Source: Thermoplasmata archaeon (GTDB lineage: Archaea; Thermoplasmatota; Thermoplasmata; Halarchaeoplasmatales; Halarchaeoplasmataceae). From it: a stretch of 43,213 nt of DNA. Where the stretch lies: positions 1 to 43,213 of the forward strand of contig JAFDTP010000003.1 of assembly GCA_019594195.1 (NCBI GenBank). Reading direction: 5' to 3'. Under the pieces are notes generated by a model. That model worked only from the letters and a program-made list of their open reading frames with translations. It was not told where the DNA came from and did not search any database. The number at the start of each line of letters is the position of its first letter. Position 1 is the stretch's first letter. Positions 1 to 8,268 of the stretch are shown piece after piece. The translations under genes were made by a program, and so were the position numbers.

Positions 1-1
1 A

Positions 2-1756
2 AGAACAGTAAAAGATCTAAAATCCTGCATAACTGAGAAAGATAAAATCAAATCTGAAAAGGAAAGATTTGAGAGTCTTAGTGATGAAATAAAGGATGTA
101 GAAAGCGATCTAAGAAGAACAGAGGACCGTATCTCGACTTTGAAAAATGACCTTGAAGATATCAAAGATGACCTAGAAAGGATAAGCGAGGACGAAGAGA
201 GACTGGATGATATCCGTGATAAAAAGGAGGAGTATGAAAAAGTAGTCGAAGAACTCCAAGAAGCTAGAAAAGTCATCGAAAAGAAGAATCGGAAGGAGAG
301 CAAAAAAGAAAATCTGGAACTAAAGTTGAAGAACAAGAGGGAAAGATCGAGTAAATTAAGATCCAAAGAAAAAAAATTGGAAGAACTGCGTGAAGAAATC
401 GAGCAACTGAATGAAGATATCGAGTGTTTGGATAGATTGAGAGAGAAAAGAAAAGAGTTGAGGAGTGAATTTAGCGAAGTGAAAGGCGATATAAAGGCTA
501 TAGATAAAGATATAGATGAGATAAAGAAAGAAGAGGAAGATATGTCATCTCTAGAAGGTGAAAAAGAATGTCCCAAGTGTAAAAGGCCTTTAGATGGTGA
601 ACATGTCAAAAACATATTGGATGATCTAAAACGAGAAAAAAAAGAGCTGAAAGAGAAGAAACAGGAGATGAAGAGCGAGAAAGAAGAGATCGATAAACAG
701 ATCAAAGATATCTCAGAACGTATATCGAGTTTGGAGCAGAAGGAGAAGGACCTAGATCATAAGTTGAAAGAAAAGAAGCGCCTCGAAAGCGAGTTGGATG
801 AAAAGGAAGAGATCGAAAAAGTCGTAAAGCAACTTGGTCAGCAGATCGAAGATCTAAAAGAGGATATAGATTCATTTGAGTACGGTGAAGAGGATCTTAA
901 AAGCTTGGAAAGCAGAAAAGAAGAACTAGAGAGTTTCAAGGAGGAGTTCATAAGTGTAAAGGAGAGATTGAAGAAAAAAGGAGAACTTATGCGCAAGGAA
1001 GCGAAAACTTCAGAAAAACTTGAAGACATAAAGTCCAAAAAAGAGGACCTAAATAAAGAACTTGGATCTTTGAAAAAGGATTATTCAGAGGAACACCATA
1101 TCGAAGTTAAAAAAAGGTACGAAGAACTGATCCAGAAAGAGAGTCGCTTGAAGGAAAAGAAGAAAAATTTGAAAGCAGATATCGAAAGGTTAGAAGATGA
1201 AATAAAAGAGAAACAAACAGAGTTAGAAGAAAAGAAAAATAGCTTAAAAGAAGCTAGACAATTGAAAGATTTCAAAACTTGGATATCTACTGAATTTAAA
1301 GAAACTATAAAAAACATAGAAGAACACCGTTTAGGTCAAATAAGGGCCGATTTTGGAAAGTTTTTCCGTGGGTGGTTCGACGAAATATTGGACGAGCCCG
1401 ATATAAGCGCAAGACTGGATGAGAAATTTTCGCCTATTATAACTGTTCAGAGCAATGAGACTACGGTAGATGATTTGAGTGGTGGCGAAAGGACTTCTGT
1501 AGCCCTAGCCTATCGTTTGGCCTTCAACAATATGATAAAGAAAGAGTTGGGTCTTGAGAGCAATCTACTGATCTTAGACGAACCTACCACAGGGTTCAGC
1601 CGGGAACAGTTGACACGACTGAAAGACGTGATCAACAAAGTTTCGGCCGATCAGGTGATCATAGTTTCTCATGAAAATGAGATCATCAATCTAGCGGATA
1701 TCGTTTATAAAGTTGAAAAGAATGACGGCGTTTCTTCCGTAGCTAAATCTAGGTGA
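2..1756 (+). CDS. rad50: DNA double-strand break repair ATPase Rad50, C-terminal part (5' end outside window)
   Basis: Rad50 works with Mre11 to tether and process broken DNA ends. The reading frame is open from base 2 with no stop, so the Walker A end and the true start lie upstream. About 584 residues are visible. Two long, highly charged Lys/Glu coiled-coil arms flank a zinc-hook motif CPKC (Cys codons at 569 and 578), through which two Rad50 arms dimerise via zinc. The C-terminal ATPase lobe has the ABC signature LSGGE (about 1474-1488), Walker B LLILDEPT (about 1564-1587) and the switch His in VSHENE. The stop codon TGA abuts the stop of the next, convergent gene. An SMC protein is less likely because of the short CxxC hook. 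Confidence 0.95.
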   Translation, partial: RTVKDLKSCITEKDKIKSEKERFESLSDEIKDVESDLRRTEDRISTLKNDLEDIKDDLERISEDEERLDDIRDKKEEYEKVVEELQEARKVIEKKNRKESKKENLELKLKNKRERSSKLRSKEKKLEELREEIEQLNEDIECLDRLREKRKELRSEFSEVKGDIKAIDKDIDEIKKEEEDMSSLEGEKECPKCKRPLDGEHVKNILDDLKREKKELKEKKQEMKSEKEEIDKQIKDISERISSLEQKEKDLDHKLKEKKRLESELDEKEEIEKVVKQLGQQIEDLKEDIDSFEYGEEDLKSLESRKEELESFKEEFISVKERLKKKGELMRKEAKTSEKLEDIKSKKEDLNKELGSLKKDYSEEHHIEVKKRYEELIQKESRLKEKKKNLKADIERLEDEIKEKQTELEEKKNSLKEARQLKDFKTWISTEFKETIKNIEEHRLGQIRADFGKFFRGWFDEILDEPDISARLDEKFSPIITVQSNETTVDDLSGGERTSVALAYRLAFNNMIKKELGLESNLLILDEPTTGFSREQLTRLKDVINKVSADQVIIVSHENEIINLADIVYKVEKNDGVSSVAKSR

Positions 1757-2560
1757 TCAAATCTCTAGTATTTCTTTCATACGCAGACTATCCCTGTCGA
1801 GCTCGGGTGTTTCACATATCACTGTGATGTCATAGTCTTTATCTTTGAGTAGAGGAGCCAATTTACTAAAGTCCGGTTCTTTTTCCTCCAGGTTAAGGTG
1901 CTCCTTTTCCCCTTTATCTGTGTACTCGATGGAGGAATAATGTGAATGAAGAGGTCCATCATGTATCGACTCGTATTTTTTAAGCAGTTCTTCAAAATCG
2001 TTCTCAGTTTTTAGAGTTCCGTCGAATCTTGCATGATGATGCGCGAAGTCGAGTACTGGGATCGCTTGATCAGTTCGACTCATCACCTTTTCTATCTCTT
2101 CCAGTGTGCCCCAACTCTTCACTTTTCCCATCTGCTCTAGTCCTATTTTGACGTCTAGACCTTCTTTTTTGATTTTTTCCGCACATTCTACAACTCCATC
2201 ACCTATCATCTCTGTTGCTTTCTCGCTAGACATACCAGAGTAATATCCAGCATGTACGGTGATCACCCATGCTCCCATTTCGTCAGCCAGTCGTGCACTT
2301 TTCATTATCCTTTCTTTGCTCTTATCTATTGTGTCTTCCTTTTCAGAATTTAAATTTATGTAATAAGGCGCATGTATGCTTAGGAGTATATCATGTTCTT
2401 TGGCCTTATCACCTATGCTCCTTGCTGTTGATTCTTTCATCCTAGCGCCTCTCACAAATTGGACTTCCATCGCATCTAAACCTTCCTCAGCTAGATATTT
2501 CATACTAGCCTTTGTACTCTTCACACCGTGGGGTGTCCCCCCTGGACCTAAGTGGATCAT
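1757..2560 (-). CDS. Endonuclease IV-like TIM-barrel protein (AP endonuclease / xylose isomerase-like fold)
   Basis: A 267-residue protein of the endonuclease IV (Nfo) / sugar-phosphate-isomerase superfamily, whose members bind divalent metals inside a TIM barrel. Visible family features are the opening IHLGPGG, LSIHAPYYINL (His metal ligand), VITVHAGYYSG (second His), GLEQMG (Glu ligand), VLDFAHHHAR (Asp/His), HSHYSS and a late VICETPE (Glu). This matches the Nfo metal-ligand pattern and suggests abasic-site cleavage, though related isomerases share the fold. I chose ATG at 2560 because homologues begin at this methionine and an AT-rich box near 2590 lies about 30 bases upstream, fitting a leaderless transcript. 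An ATG at 2578 is the alternative. It converges on rad50 with no spacer, which may be chance. Confidence 0.8.
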   Translation of the reverse strand: MIHLGPGGTPHGVKSTKASMKYLAEEGLDAMEVQFVRGARMKESTARSIGDKAKEHDILLSIHAPYYINLNSEKEDTIDKSKERIMKSARLADEMGAWVITVHAGYYSGMSSEKATEMIGDGVVECAEKIKKEGLDVKIGLEQMGKVKSWGTLEEIEKVMSRTDQAIPVLDFAHHHARFDGTLKTENDFEELLKKYESIHDGPLHSHYSSIEYTDKGEKEHLNLEEKEPDFSKLAPLLKDKDYDITVICETPELDRDSLRMKEILEI

Positions 2561-2690
2561 GACTATAGATGTTGACATAGACTAAAATAATTTTTGTTCA
2601 TGAGTTAGTCCGATCAAGGCCTTTCAGAAAAATCAAAGTCACTGATGATGATTGTATAATAATCCAAAAAAAAATAAGTATACCTTCAAA

Positions 2691-2700
2691 CTATATATAC
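2691..2700 (+). promoter_or_regulatory. TATA box of the secreted acidic protein gene
   Basis: The run CTATATATAC lies 18-25 bases ahead of two in-frame ATG codons (2716, 2722), the distance expected between an archaeal TATA box and the transcription start. This implies a leaderless or nearly leaderless mRNA. The interval 2579-2690 otherwise shows only AT-rich sequence. Confidence 0.6.
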
Positions 2701-2715
2701 GCAAGGTTGATAGTG

Positions 2716-4185
2716 ATGGATATGCATGATGAGATAAAAAAGCTTGGAATCTTGATTTTAGCGACTCTATTGATAACTGGACTTTTGATCCCTACCCCTA
2801 CTTATGCTCAGGCAGAAAAACCCGAGTGGGAAGAAGGATATGCTTGGGCTATGGGTACAGAAGGAGATATCCAGGAGATTTTCTCTCCCACATTGGATCA
2901 ATTGGATGAAATGATAGAACAAGAGATAGAAGATGAGGAAGATCTACACGAAATCGACTACGATATCGATGGAGAGATGGGCTTTTATCAGATATACGAA
3001 GTAATAGAGGCTGATGATGATGGTTATGTTATGGAGATAGAAGCGGGCGGAGGTATCCAAGCTTCTGGAAGCTTAGAAATGACTGGTGAATTGGAACAAG
3101 AAGGTGTATATGAGGATGATGAAGACCCTCCCATGGAAACAAAAACTATCTCGATCGAAGGCGAATTCTACTTCATAGTAGACATCGAAGGTACAATCCG
3201 ATACGATCCAGACCTGGCTATAGAAGAGATAGATTTGACCTATTCCTTGGAATTTTCTGCTGAATTCAGTGTAGAGAACTTCCCATCCCATGATTATGAT
3301 CGAGAAGAAGAAACCAGGACTATAGAATACGAAGACTTTTCCGGCGGTATATCTGCTGATATGAGTTTGAACCTTGAAATGGAATTTGAACCAGCTTTGG
3401 ACTTCTTCAATTTCCCTATAAATGTAGGCGATAGTTGGATATTGGAGTCCGAGATGACCGTTTCGGGTAGTTACGAAGGAGAGATCGATGTCGATGACGA
3501 AGAGATGCCAGAGGAATTCCAGGTCATGATCGAAGAGATGGAAGCGGAGATGGAACAAGAGTTCCCTATAATCCTAGAGGAGATCGATACAGGTGAGGAT
3601 GAAGTAAATTTCGGTGAAATAGAAGAAACTACAGTACCGATAAACATACCTATGGTGTGCACTGGAAGAAAAGATGTCGTTCTTTACGATGGTGACACGA
3701 CTAACGCATATGTCTTAGAGTTCGACATCGAAGATGAAATCGAACCTGCAGAGATACAGGATCCTTCGTTCCAGATGATGTATTCAGATGAGCAAGGTTT
3801 TCTAGTATCTCAGGAGATGCACATGCCGGGTGAGATGGCCGAGATGCTGGGCATGACTTCTATGGAGATGAGGTCTATGGAAGTTGAAGATGCTAGAGAA
3901 GGCAAAGAAGAGATACAGGATGTTGAAGACGAAGGATGGATGGATATATTATTCTCACCGCCGTATCTGTACGCAGTACTCGGACTCATAGTGGTCATTG
4001 TGTTGGTAGGCGTTCTATTAGGTAAAAAAGGTAAAAAACAAGAGCCTCGCCCACCGAGAAGAGACAAGGAACAAGAGAACCTCTATGGAGAGGAAAGGAG
4101 TTATCAGCAACCTGGAGAAGAAACTGAAGAACAAAGATACGCCGCTGAAGATGAAGGATGGATCGAGGAAGATGAATTAGACTGA
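2716..4185 (+). CDS. Secreted acidic protein with C-terminal membrane anchor
   Basis: I do not recognise the family. The protein of about 489 residues starts with a Sec-type signal peptide: a Lys-containing n-region, a hydrophobic core (LGILILATLLITGLLIP), then a TYAQA cleavage-like site. A long ectodomain of roughly 380 residues follows, exceptionally rich in Glu and Asp and with alternating beta-type segments. Near the C terminus is a single transmembrane helix (LYAVLGLIVVIVLVGVLLG) followed by a basic then acidic cytoplasmic tail starting KKGKK. This predicts a type I membrane protein facing outward. It is not a PGF-CTERM archaeosortase substrate, because the tail after the helix is long (about 55 residues) and no PGF motif is seen. 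GTG and TTG codons slightly upstream are alternative starts. Cell-envelope or salt-related roles are guesses. Confidence 0.75.
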   Translation: MDMHDEIKKLGILILATLLITGLLIPTPTYAQAEKPEWEEGYAWAMGTEGDIQEIFSPTLDQLDEMIEQEIEDEEDLHEIDYDIDGEMGFYQIYEVIEADDDGYVMEIEAGGGIQASGSLEMTGELEQEGVYEDDEDPPMETKTISIEGEFYFIVDIEGTIRYDPDLAIEEIDLTYSLEFSAEFSVENFPSHDYDREEETRTIEYEDFSGGISADMSLNLEMEFEPALDFFNFPINVGDSWILESEMTVSGSYEGEIDVDDEEMPEEFQVMIEEMEAEMEQEFPIILEEIDTGEDEVNFGEIEETTVPINIPMVCTGRKDVVLYDGDTTNAYVLEFDIEDEIEPAEIQDPSFQMMYSDEQGFLVSQEMHMPGEMAEMLGMTSMEMRSMEVEDAREGKEEIQDVEDEGWMDILFSPPYLYAVLGLIVVIVLVGVLLGKKGKKQEPRPPRRDKEQENLYGEERSYQQPGEETEEQRYAAEDEGWIEEDELD

Positions 4186-4299
4186 GTCGATCCACGGTTC
4201 CTCCAAAGATCTCAGTATCTACGGCAGTAACAAAAAAAGAAAAATTTAAAACCCTTTTTATCTTTTTCCTATAACCAAGAGTCATTGAATGTGACAGTT

Positions 4300-5181
4300 A
4301 TGAGTCCATATCTAAAAGTGGAGAAGCTTCGAAATAGCCTCGATGGTTTTACTCTAGAGGATATATCTTTCGAGTTGAATGAAGGAGAAATAATACTCAT
4401 AGGAGGTCGAAATGGTTCAGGAAAAACTAGTCTCCTTGAGACTTTATCTTTAGTGGACAGACCGATCGAGGGAGATGTGACTTTTTTTGAGAAAAAGATC
4501 TTCGATGGATCCCTAAAGAAAAAAGATTTACCAAGCGTCAAGGAAAATATAGGGATCCAATTTCAAGGTGATGATCTATTTAAGAATTTGACAGTGATCG
4601 AAACTTTTGAGTTATTTTCTGAAAACTATGGTTTGGATGATGTCTCCGAGATTGTTTTTCGATGTCCATATTTGGAAGGTATTTTTGATAAAAAAATATC
4701 GCACCTTTCTGAAGGTAAAACTCAACTAGTCAAATTTTTGTTGAGTATAATTCATGAGCCAAAGGTAGTCTTTCTCGATGAACCCGTGTCTAACCTAGAT
4801 AATGATACCCGTAGTTGGATCTATAGAAAGATCAAGGAGATGAGATCAGAAGGTACATCTTTCATGATCACGCTTAACAATTTGTGGAAGATAGGTGATA
4901 TATCCAATGAATTGATGATAATCGAGGACGGAGGCATCTATGATAGAGTAAAAGAATTCTCTAAATACTACAGGGGATGTTTACTAAAGCTACCCATCGA
5001 GTGCGATATAGATAAGTACATAGATAGACCTTGGGTGCTTAATATAATAAAAAAAGACGATCATTATGATGTTTTTTCGAAGTTTTCGATGAAATCCATC
5101 GTTCAAAGGTCTGATATCGATCACTTTGATCTCAGGGATGTGGAATTGAGGGATTTTCTACCGGAGGGGCAAAATAGATGA
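4300..5181 (+). CDS. ABC transporter ATP-binding protein with atypical switch residue
   Basis: This is the nucleotide-binding subunit of a two-gene ABC system with the permease that follows. From the chosen ATG (293 residues) it shows Walker A GGRNGSGKTS (35-44), a Q-loop Gln in IGIQFQGDD, a degenerate signature LSEGK (136-140), Walker B VVFLDEP (156-162) and the D-loop SNLD. The switch (H-loop) position, normally His, reads Asn193 in MITLNNLW, so hydrolysis may be slow or differently controlled. After residue 200 there is an extra domain of about 90 residues of unknown role. The stop overlaps the permease start in an ATGA arrangement, so the two are translationally coupled. TTG at 4285 and GTG at 4291 are other possible starts; AT-rich TATA-like runs lie at 4244-4261. 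Confidence 0.85.
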   Translation: MSPYLKVEKLRNSLDGFTLEDISFELNEGEIILIGGRNGSGKTSLLETLSLVDRPIEGDVTFFEKKIFDGSLKKKDLPSVKENIGIQFQGDDLFKNLTVIETFELFSENYGLDDVSEIVFRCPYLEGIFDKKISHLSEGKTQLVKFLLSIIHEPKVVFLDEPVSNLDNDTRSWIYRKIKEMRSEGTSFMITLNNLWKIGDISNELMIIEDGGIYDRVKEFSKYYRGCLLKLPIECDIDKYIDRPWVLNIIKKDDHYDVFSKFSMKSIVQRSDIDHFDLRDVELRDFLPEGQNR

Positions 5182-6302
5182 GACGTGAATTGAAAAATAT
5201 CTGGGAATTCGTTAAAAATCATTTTAAGAACAGAGTCAGAACCAAAAAATTTCTTATCTGGGTGATAATCACGCCGATGCTCCTGATAGGATTCTTGAAT
5301 CTTATCGGAGGTGAAGATGAGATCGATGCGAAGATTGCGGTGTTAGATGAAGATCGTTCTGAAATATCCAATTTGACGATGTCTCTGATCAGATCTGAGG
5401 ATAGACTAGATATGCGGGAAGTGGGTGGATTTCAAGAAGGCATCGATATGTTAAAAGATGGTGATGTCGATGCCTTCTTTGTGATACCTGAGGACTTTTC
5501 TGATAAATGGTCGGATATCAGAAATGACAGTGAATATCATGATACTATAGCCTTGGATGTTTACCACTTAAGAGGTGCGCAAGAGGATCTGATCAGGACA
5601 ATCTTGAAGGGGGTGACGGCAGATATAAACGAATTCGTATTGGGCGAAGATATGGAAAAGCCAGTCGAACTCGTGAGCAGACCCCTTGATCTCGGTGAGA
5701 GAGATTGGTCATACACAGATCTTCTCTTGCCCAGTGGTATGATGATAGTTATTCTGCAGTCTGGTTTTTTTGCATCAAGCGATAACGCCTCGGCACTGAC
5801 TGAAGCGATGTTAGACAAGAGATTAGGCATGTCTCCAGTATCTAGTATCTATCCTATCAGTGGTATGATCATCATGGACGCTTTATTCACAACCCTTGCA
5901 GGCCTGATAGCTCTTGTTAGCGGGTTAGCGCTCTTCCAGATCGCTTTACCCCCTTTGAAATTTTTACTGATGATCCCTCTGATATTTTCGTCCTCGCTTC
6001 TATTCTCATATATGGGGAACTGTATAGGAAAGTTGTCTTCTGATAGAGCTGCTACACAGGGCTTATCATCGATGGTAGTTTTTCCACTCGTGTTTTTCTC
6101 TCAAGCTTATCTTTTTTCCACGATGTTCCCTGATTACGTTATCTTGATATCTAAGTTCCTTCCGATATATCCCGCGGCAGATGTTTTCAAGAATTTATTG
6201 ATTTCTTCACCTTCTATATCCTATGTCGGAATAAGACTGGGCCAATCTTTTATATGGCTTATAGGAGTTTTGATCATCTTTATCTATCTCTACAGGGATT
6301 GA
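5178..6302 (+). CDS. ABC-2 type transporter permease
   Basis: The membrane partner of the preceding ATPase, 374 residues. It has the ABC-2 family layout: one N-terminal transmembrane helix (about residues 24-44, FLIWVIITPMLLIGF), a large extracytoplasmic domain of about 130 residues, then five or six hydrophobic helices from about 185 to the C terminus. The ectodomain contains a repeated pattern typical of the family (IAVLDEDRSE; LKDGDVDAFFVIPEDF). Such systems export drugs, lipids, polysaccharides or sodium; the sequence does not say which. The ATGA overlap with the ATPase gene supports one operon. The gene ends at 6302 and is followed by a 69-base gap. Confidence 0.85.
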   Translation: MRRELKNIWEFVKNHFKNRVRTKKFLIWVIITPMLLIGFLNLIGGEDEIDAKIAVLDEDRSEISNLTMSLIRSEDRLDMREVGGFQEGIDMLKDGDVDAFFVIPEDFSDKWSDIRNDSEYHDTIALDVYHLRGAQEDLIRTILKGVTADINEFVLGEDMEKPVELVSRPLDLGERDWSYTDLLLPSGMMIVILQSGFFASSDNASALTEAMLDKRLGMSPVSSIYPISGMIIMDALFTTLAGLIALVSGLALFQIALPPLKFLLMIPLIFSSSLLFSYMGNCIGKLSSDRAATQGLSSMVVFPLVFFSQAYLFSTMFPDYVILISKFLPIYPAADVFKNLLISSPSISYVGIRLGQSFIWLIGVLIIFIYLYRD

Positions 6303-6321
6303 AGTAAACCAGGAAAGAAAA

Positions 6322-6335
6322 AGTAATATGTTACT
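6322..6335. promoter_or_regulatory. Short palindrome between permease and radical SAM genes
   Basis: AGTAATATGTTACT is a perfect 5-base inverted repeat with a 4-base centre, lying between the permease stop and the radical SAM start. It could be an operator for the downstream gene or a weak hairpin. There is no independent support. Confidence 0.2.
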
Positions 6336-6371
6336 GACCGGATAGTTCATCGCAATAGAGGCTTAAAAGAC

Positions 6372-7439
6372 ATGAAGAAAAAAGAAATGCAGAAAGGTTC
6401 TGTTTACAATGGTGAACTGCCAGAAGGCTGTCGTCACTGTGCGGAAGGTAGCAAGATGGTTTTACTCGTGACCGGTGAATGTGAAGGAGGGTGCTGGTAT
6501 TGCCCACTTTCTGAGAAGAAAAAAGATAAATACGTAGTATATGCGGACGAGAAGAAAATCGAAAGCGAAAGCGAGATAATCGACGAAGCGAGGGCTATAG
6601 GGGCTACGGGTACTGGAATCACTGGAGGAGATCCTCTGACCACAGATAAGACTGTGGAATTTATTAAACTTTTGAAAAGAGAGTTCGGAGAGGATCATCA
6701 TATCCACCTTTATACTCAAACAACAGATCTTGACCAGATATCAAAGTTAGAAAAAGCAGGGTTGGATGAGATCAGGTTCCATCCTCCGTCAGAGAGTTGG
6801 GGGGAAATAGAAAAAACAAGGTATCCTTCTTTACTCCAAGGTCTCAGAGATGATAGTGAACTATCTGTTGGAATAGAAATACCTAGCATACCTGGAAAAA
6901 AGGAGGAAACTATCCATCTTTTGAAAGAACTGGGTGATGTTGTAGAATTTGTAAATATAAATGAGTTGGAGTTTTCATCGACCAATACCGAAAAACTAAA
7001 GGAGAGAGGATATCAACATAAAAGCGATGTTTCTTCAGCAGTCAGTGGAAGCGAAGATCTAGCTATTGAACTCATGGGTATGGATTTCAATATCGACCTT
7101 CATTACTGTTCTCTAGCGTTCAAAGATGGTGTTCAATTAACAAACAGGCTGAAGAGGAGAGCTAACAATACAGCGAGATCTAGTGATGTGATCACTGAGG
7201 AAGGAACATTATTGAGAGGTATAATAGAATCAGAAGATCCGGAAAATCTATTAGAAGAATTGAAAGAGAAGTACGATATTGAAGATGGGATCATCTGGTA
7301 TGACGAAAGGAACGGTAGGGTTGTTTGTGCTTTAGATATTTTGAAAGAGATCTGTCCGGCTTTAGAGGAAGAATGCTTCGGCATAGAGATCTATCCTACC
7401 TCAGATGAATTAGAAGTCGAAAGATGGCCGTTGGACTAG
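6372..7439 (+). CDS. Radical SAM protein related to pyruvate formate-lyase activating enzyme (COG2108-like)
   Basis: 355 residues. The radical SAM iron-sulfur motif CX3CX2C is visible as CEGGCWYC (Cys37, 41, 44), with a preceding CRHC pair (Cys20, 23) that could bind a metal or second cluster. The SAM-binding GGD motif follows as TGITGGDPLT. The last 150 residues form an extra domain with a Cys near ICPALEEECFG. This architecture fits the archaeal COG2108 group, whose substrate is unknown to me. It precedes larE on the same strand but with 42 bases between and a separate TATA-like run (about 7447-7457), so a shared function with the lar genes is only a possibility. A GAGG run 10 bases before the ATG may serve as ribosome-binding site. 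Confidence 0.75.
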   Translation: MKKKEMQKGSVYNGELPEGCRHCAEGSKMVLLVTGECEGGCWYCPLSEKKKDKYVVYADEKKIESESEIIDEARAIGATGTGITGGDPLTTDKTVEFIKLLKREFGEDHHIHLYTQTTDLDQISKLEKAGLDEIRFHPPSESWGEIEKTRYPSLLQGLRDDSELSVGIEIPSIPGKKEETIHLLKELGDVVEFVNINELEFSSTNTEKLKERGYQHKSDVSSAVSGSEDLAIELMGMDFNIDLHYCSLAFKDGVQLTNRLKRRANNTARSSDVITEEGTLLRGIIESEDPENLLEELKEKYDIEDGIIWYDERNGRVVCALDILKEICPALEEECFGIEIYPTSDELEVERWPLD

Positions 7440-7446
7440 ATACAAA

Positions 7447-7457
7447 TCTTTTTTATG
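7447..7457 (+). promoter_or_regulatory. TATA-like box of larE
   Basis: The AT run CTTTTTTATG is centred about 30 bases before the larE ATG at 7482, and no Shine-Dalgarno sequence precedes that ATG. This fits a leaderless larEBC transcript. The T-run may also terminate the upstream radical SAM gene. Confidence 0.45.
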
Positions 7458-7481
7458 CTACCGTACCTGTTTGATTGATAT

Positions 7482-8261
7482 ATGGACGAGAAATCGATAG
7501 AAAGTCGTTGGAAGGATCTATTGGCATGGTACGATGAGAACGAAATCGAGAGGGCTTTGGTAGCTTTTTCAGGTGGAAAAGACAGCACGCTAGTTTTGGA
7601 TTCCGCAGTAAGTGCTCTTGAGAACGTCAAAGCATTCATCATAGATGATGTCATGTATCCAGATTGGGAGATAGACGAAGCGATCTCTAGAGCGGAGGAT
7701 ATCGGTGCAGATTATGAGGTGATAGAGACCTCTAAACTGTCAAATCAAGATCTGAAGAAAAATCCTTCCGACAGATGCTATCACTGTAAAAAAGAACTTT
7801 TCGATTCTATAGACGAAGAAGGTACTATACTCGAGGGAACTAACGCTACAGAGGTAACTGGTCACCGCCCCGGTCTTGAGGCTGTCAAAGATGAAGGTAG
7901 AGCTCCACTGCTGGAAACAGGTTTGGAGGAAGAAGAGATAAGAGAGATATTGAGATGGAGAGGTAGAGATGTCTGGGATAGACCCTCATTCGCATGTCTG
8001 GCTAGTAGATTCCCGGCTGGTAGAGAGCTGACTGAAGAACGTTTGAAAAGGATCGAAAGAGTCGAAGATAAAATTTTTCGATTAGGGGTAAGTCAATTGA
8101 GAGTCAGAGATTTTGGCAGCGAGGCCAGGATAGAAGTTTGGCCGGAAGATATGGAAAAGATACTGGATAATAGAGAGGAAGTTACTAGATGGTTCGAAGA
8201 AGAAGGTTATGAGAAAGTATTTTTAGACCTAGACGGTTATAGAACCGGTTCTATATCGTAG
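7482..8261 (+). CDS. larE: LarE, sulfur transferase of nickel-pincer nucleotide cofactor synthesis
   Basis: LarE adenylates the carboxylates of pyridinium-3,5-biscarboxylate mononucleotide and converts them to thiocarboxylates. The 259 residues contain the PP-loop ATP motif SGGKDST (30-36), a CxxC pair in RCYHCK (Cys99, Cys102) and the family motif ACLASR with Cys172, which corresponds to the sacrificial sulfur-donating Cys of Lactiplantibacillus LarE. Having all three Cys suggests the iron-sulfur-dependent LarE type rather than the sacrificial type; that reading is inference. It is the first gene of larE-larB-larC, with larB starting 7 bases after its stop. Generic NAD-synthase-like PP-loop enzymes are unlikely given the neighbours. 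Confidence 0.93.
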   Translation: MDEKSIESRWKDLLAWYDENEIERALVAFSGGKDSTLVLDSAVSALENVKAFIIDDVMYPDWEIDEAISRAEDIGADYEVIETSKLSNQDLKKNPSDRCYHCKKELFDSIDEEGTILEGTNATEVTGHRPGLEAVKDEGRAPLLETGLEEEEIREILRWRGRDVWDRPSFACLASRFPAGRELTEERLKRIERVEDKIFRLGVSQLRVRDFGSEARIEVWPEDMEKILDNREEVTRWFEEEGYEKVFLDLDGYRTGSIS

Positions 8262-8268
8262 TGATATC

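Noticed and set aside
3073..3558. A 161-codon open frame on the minus strand inside the secreted protein gene
   Set aside because: It is the antisense shadow of a strongly acidic coding region; it has aromatic-rich low-complexity composition, no ribosome-binding site and no TATA box.
2716..4185. Archaeosortase substrate
   Set aside because: The transmembrane helix is followed by about 55 residues rather than a short basic end, and no PGF-like motif precedes it.
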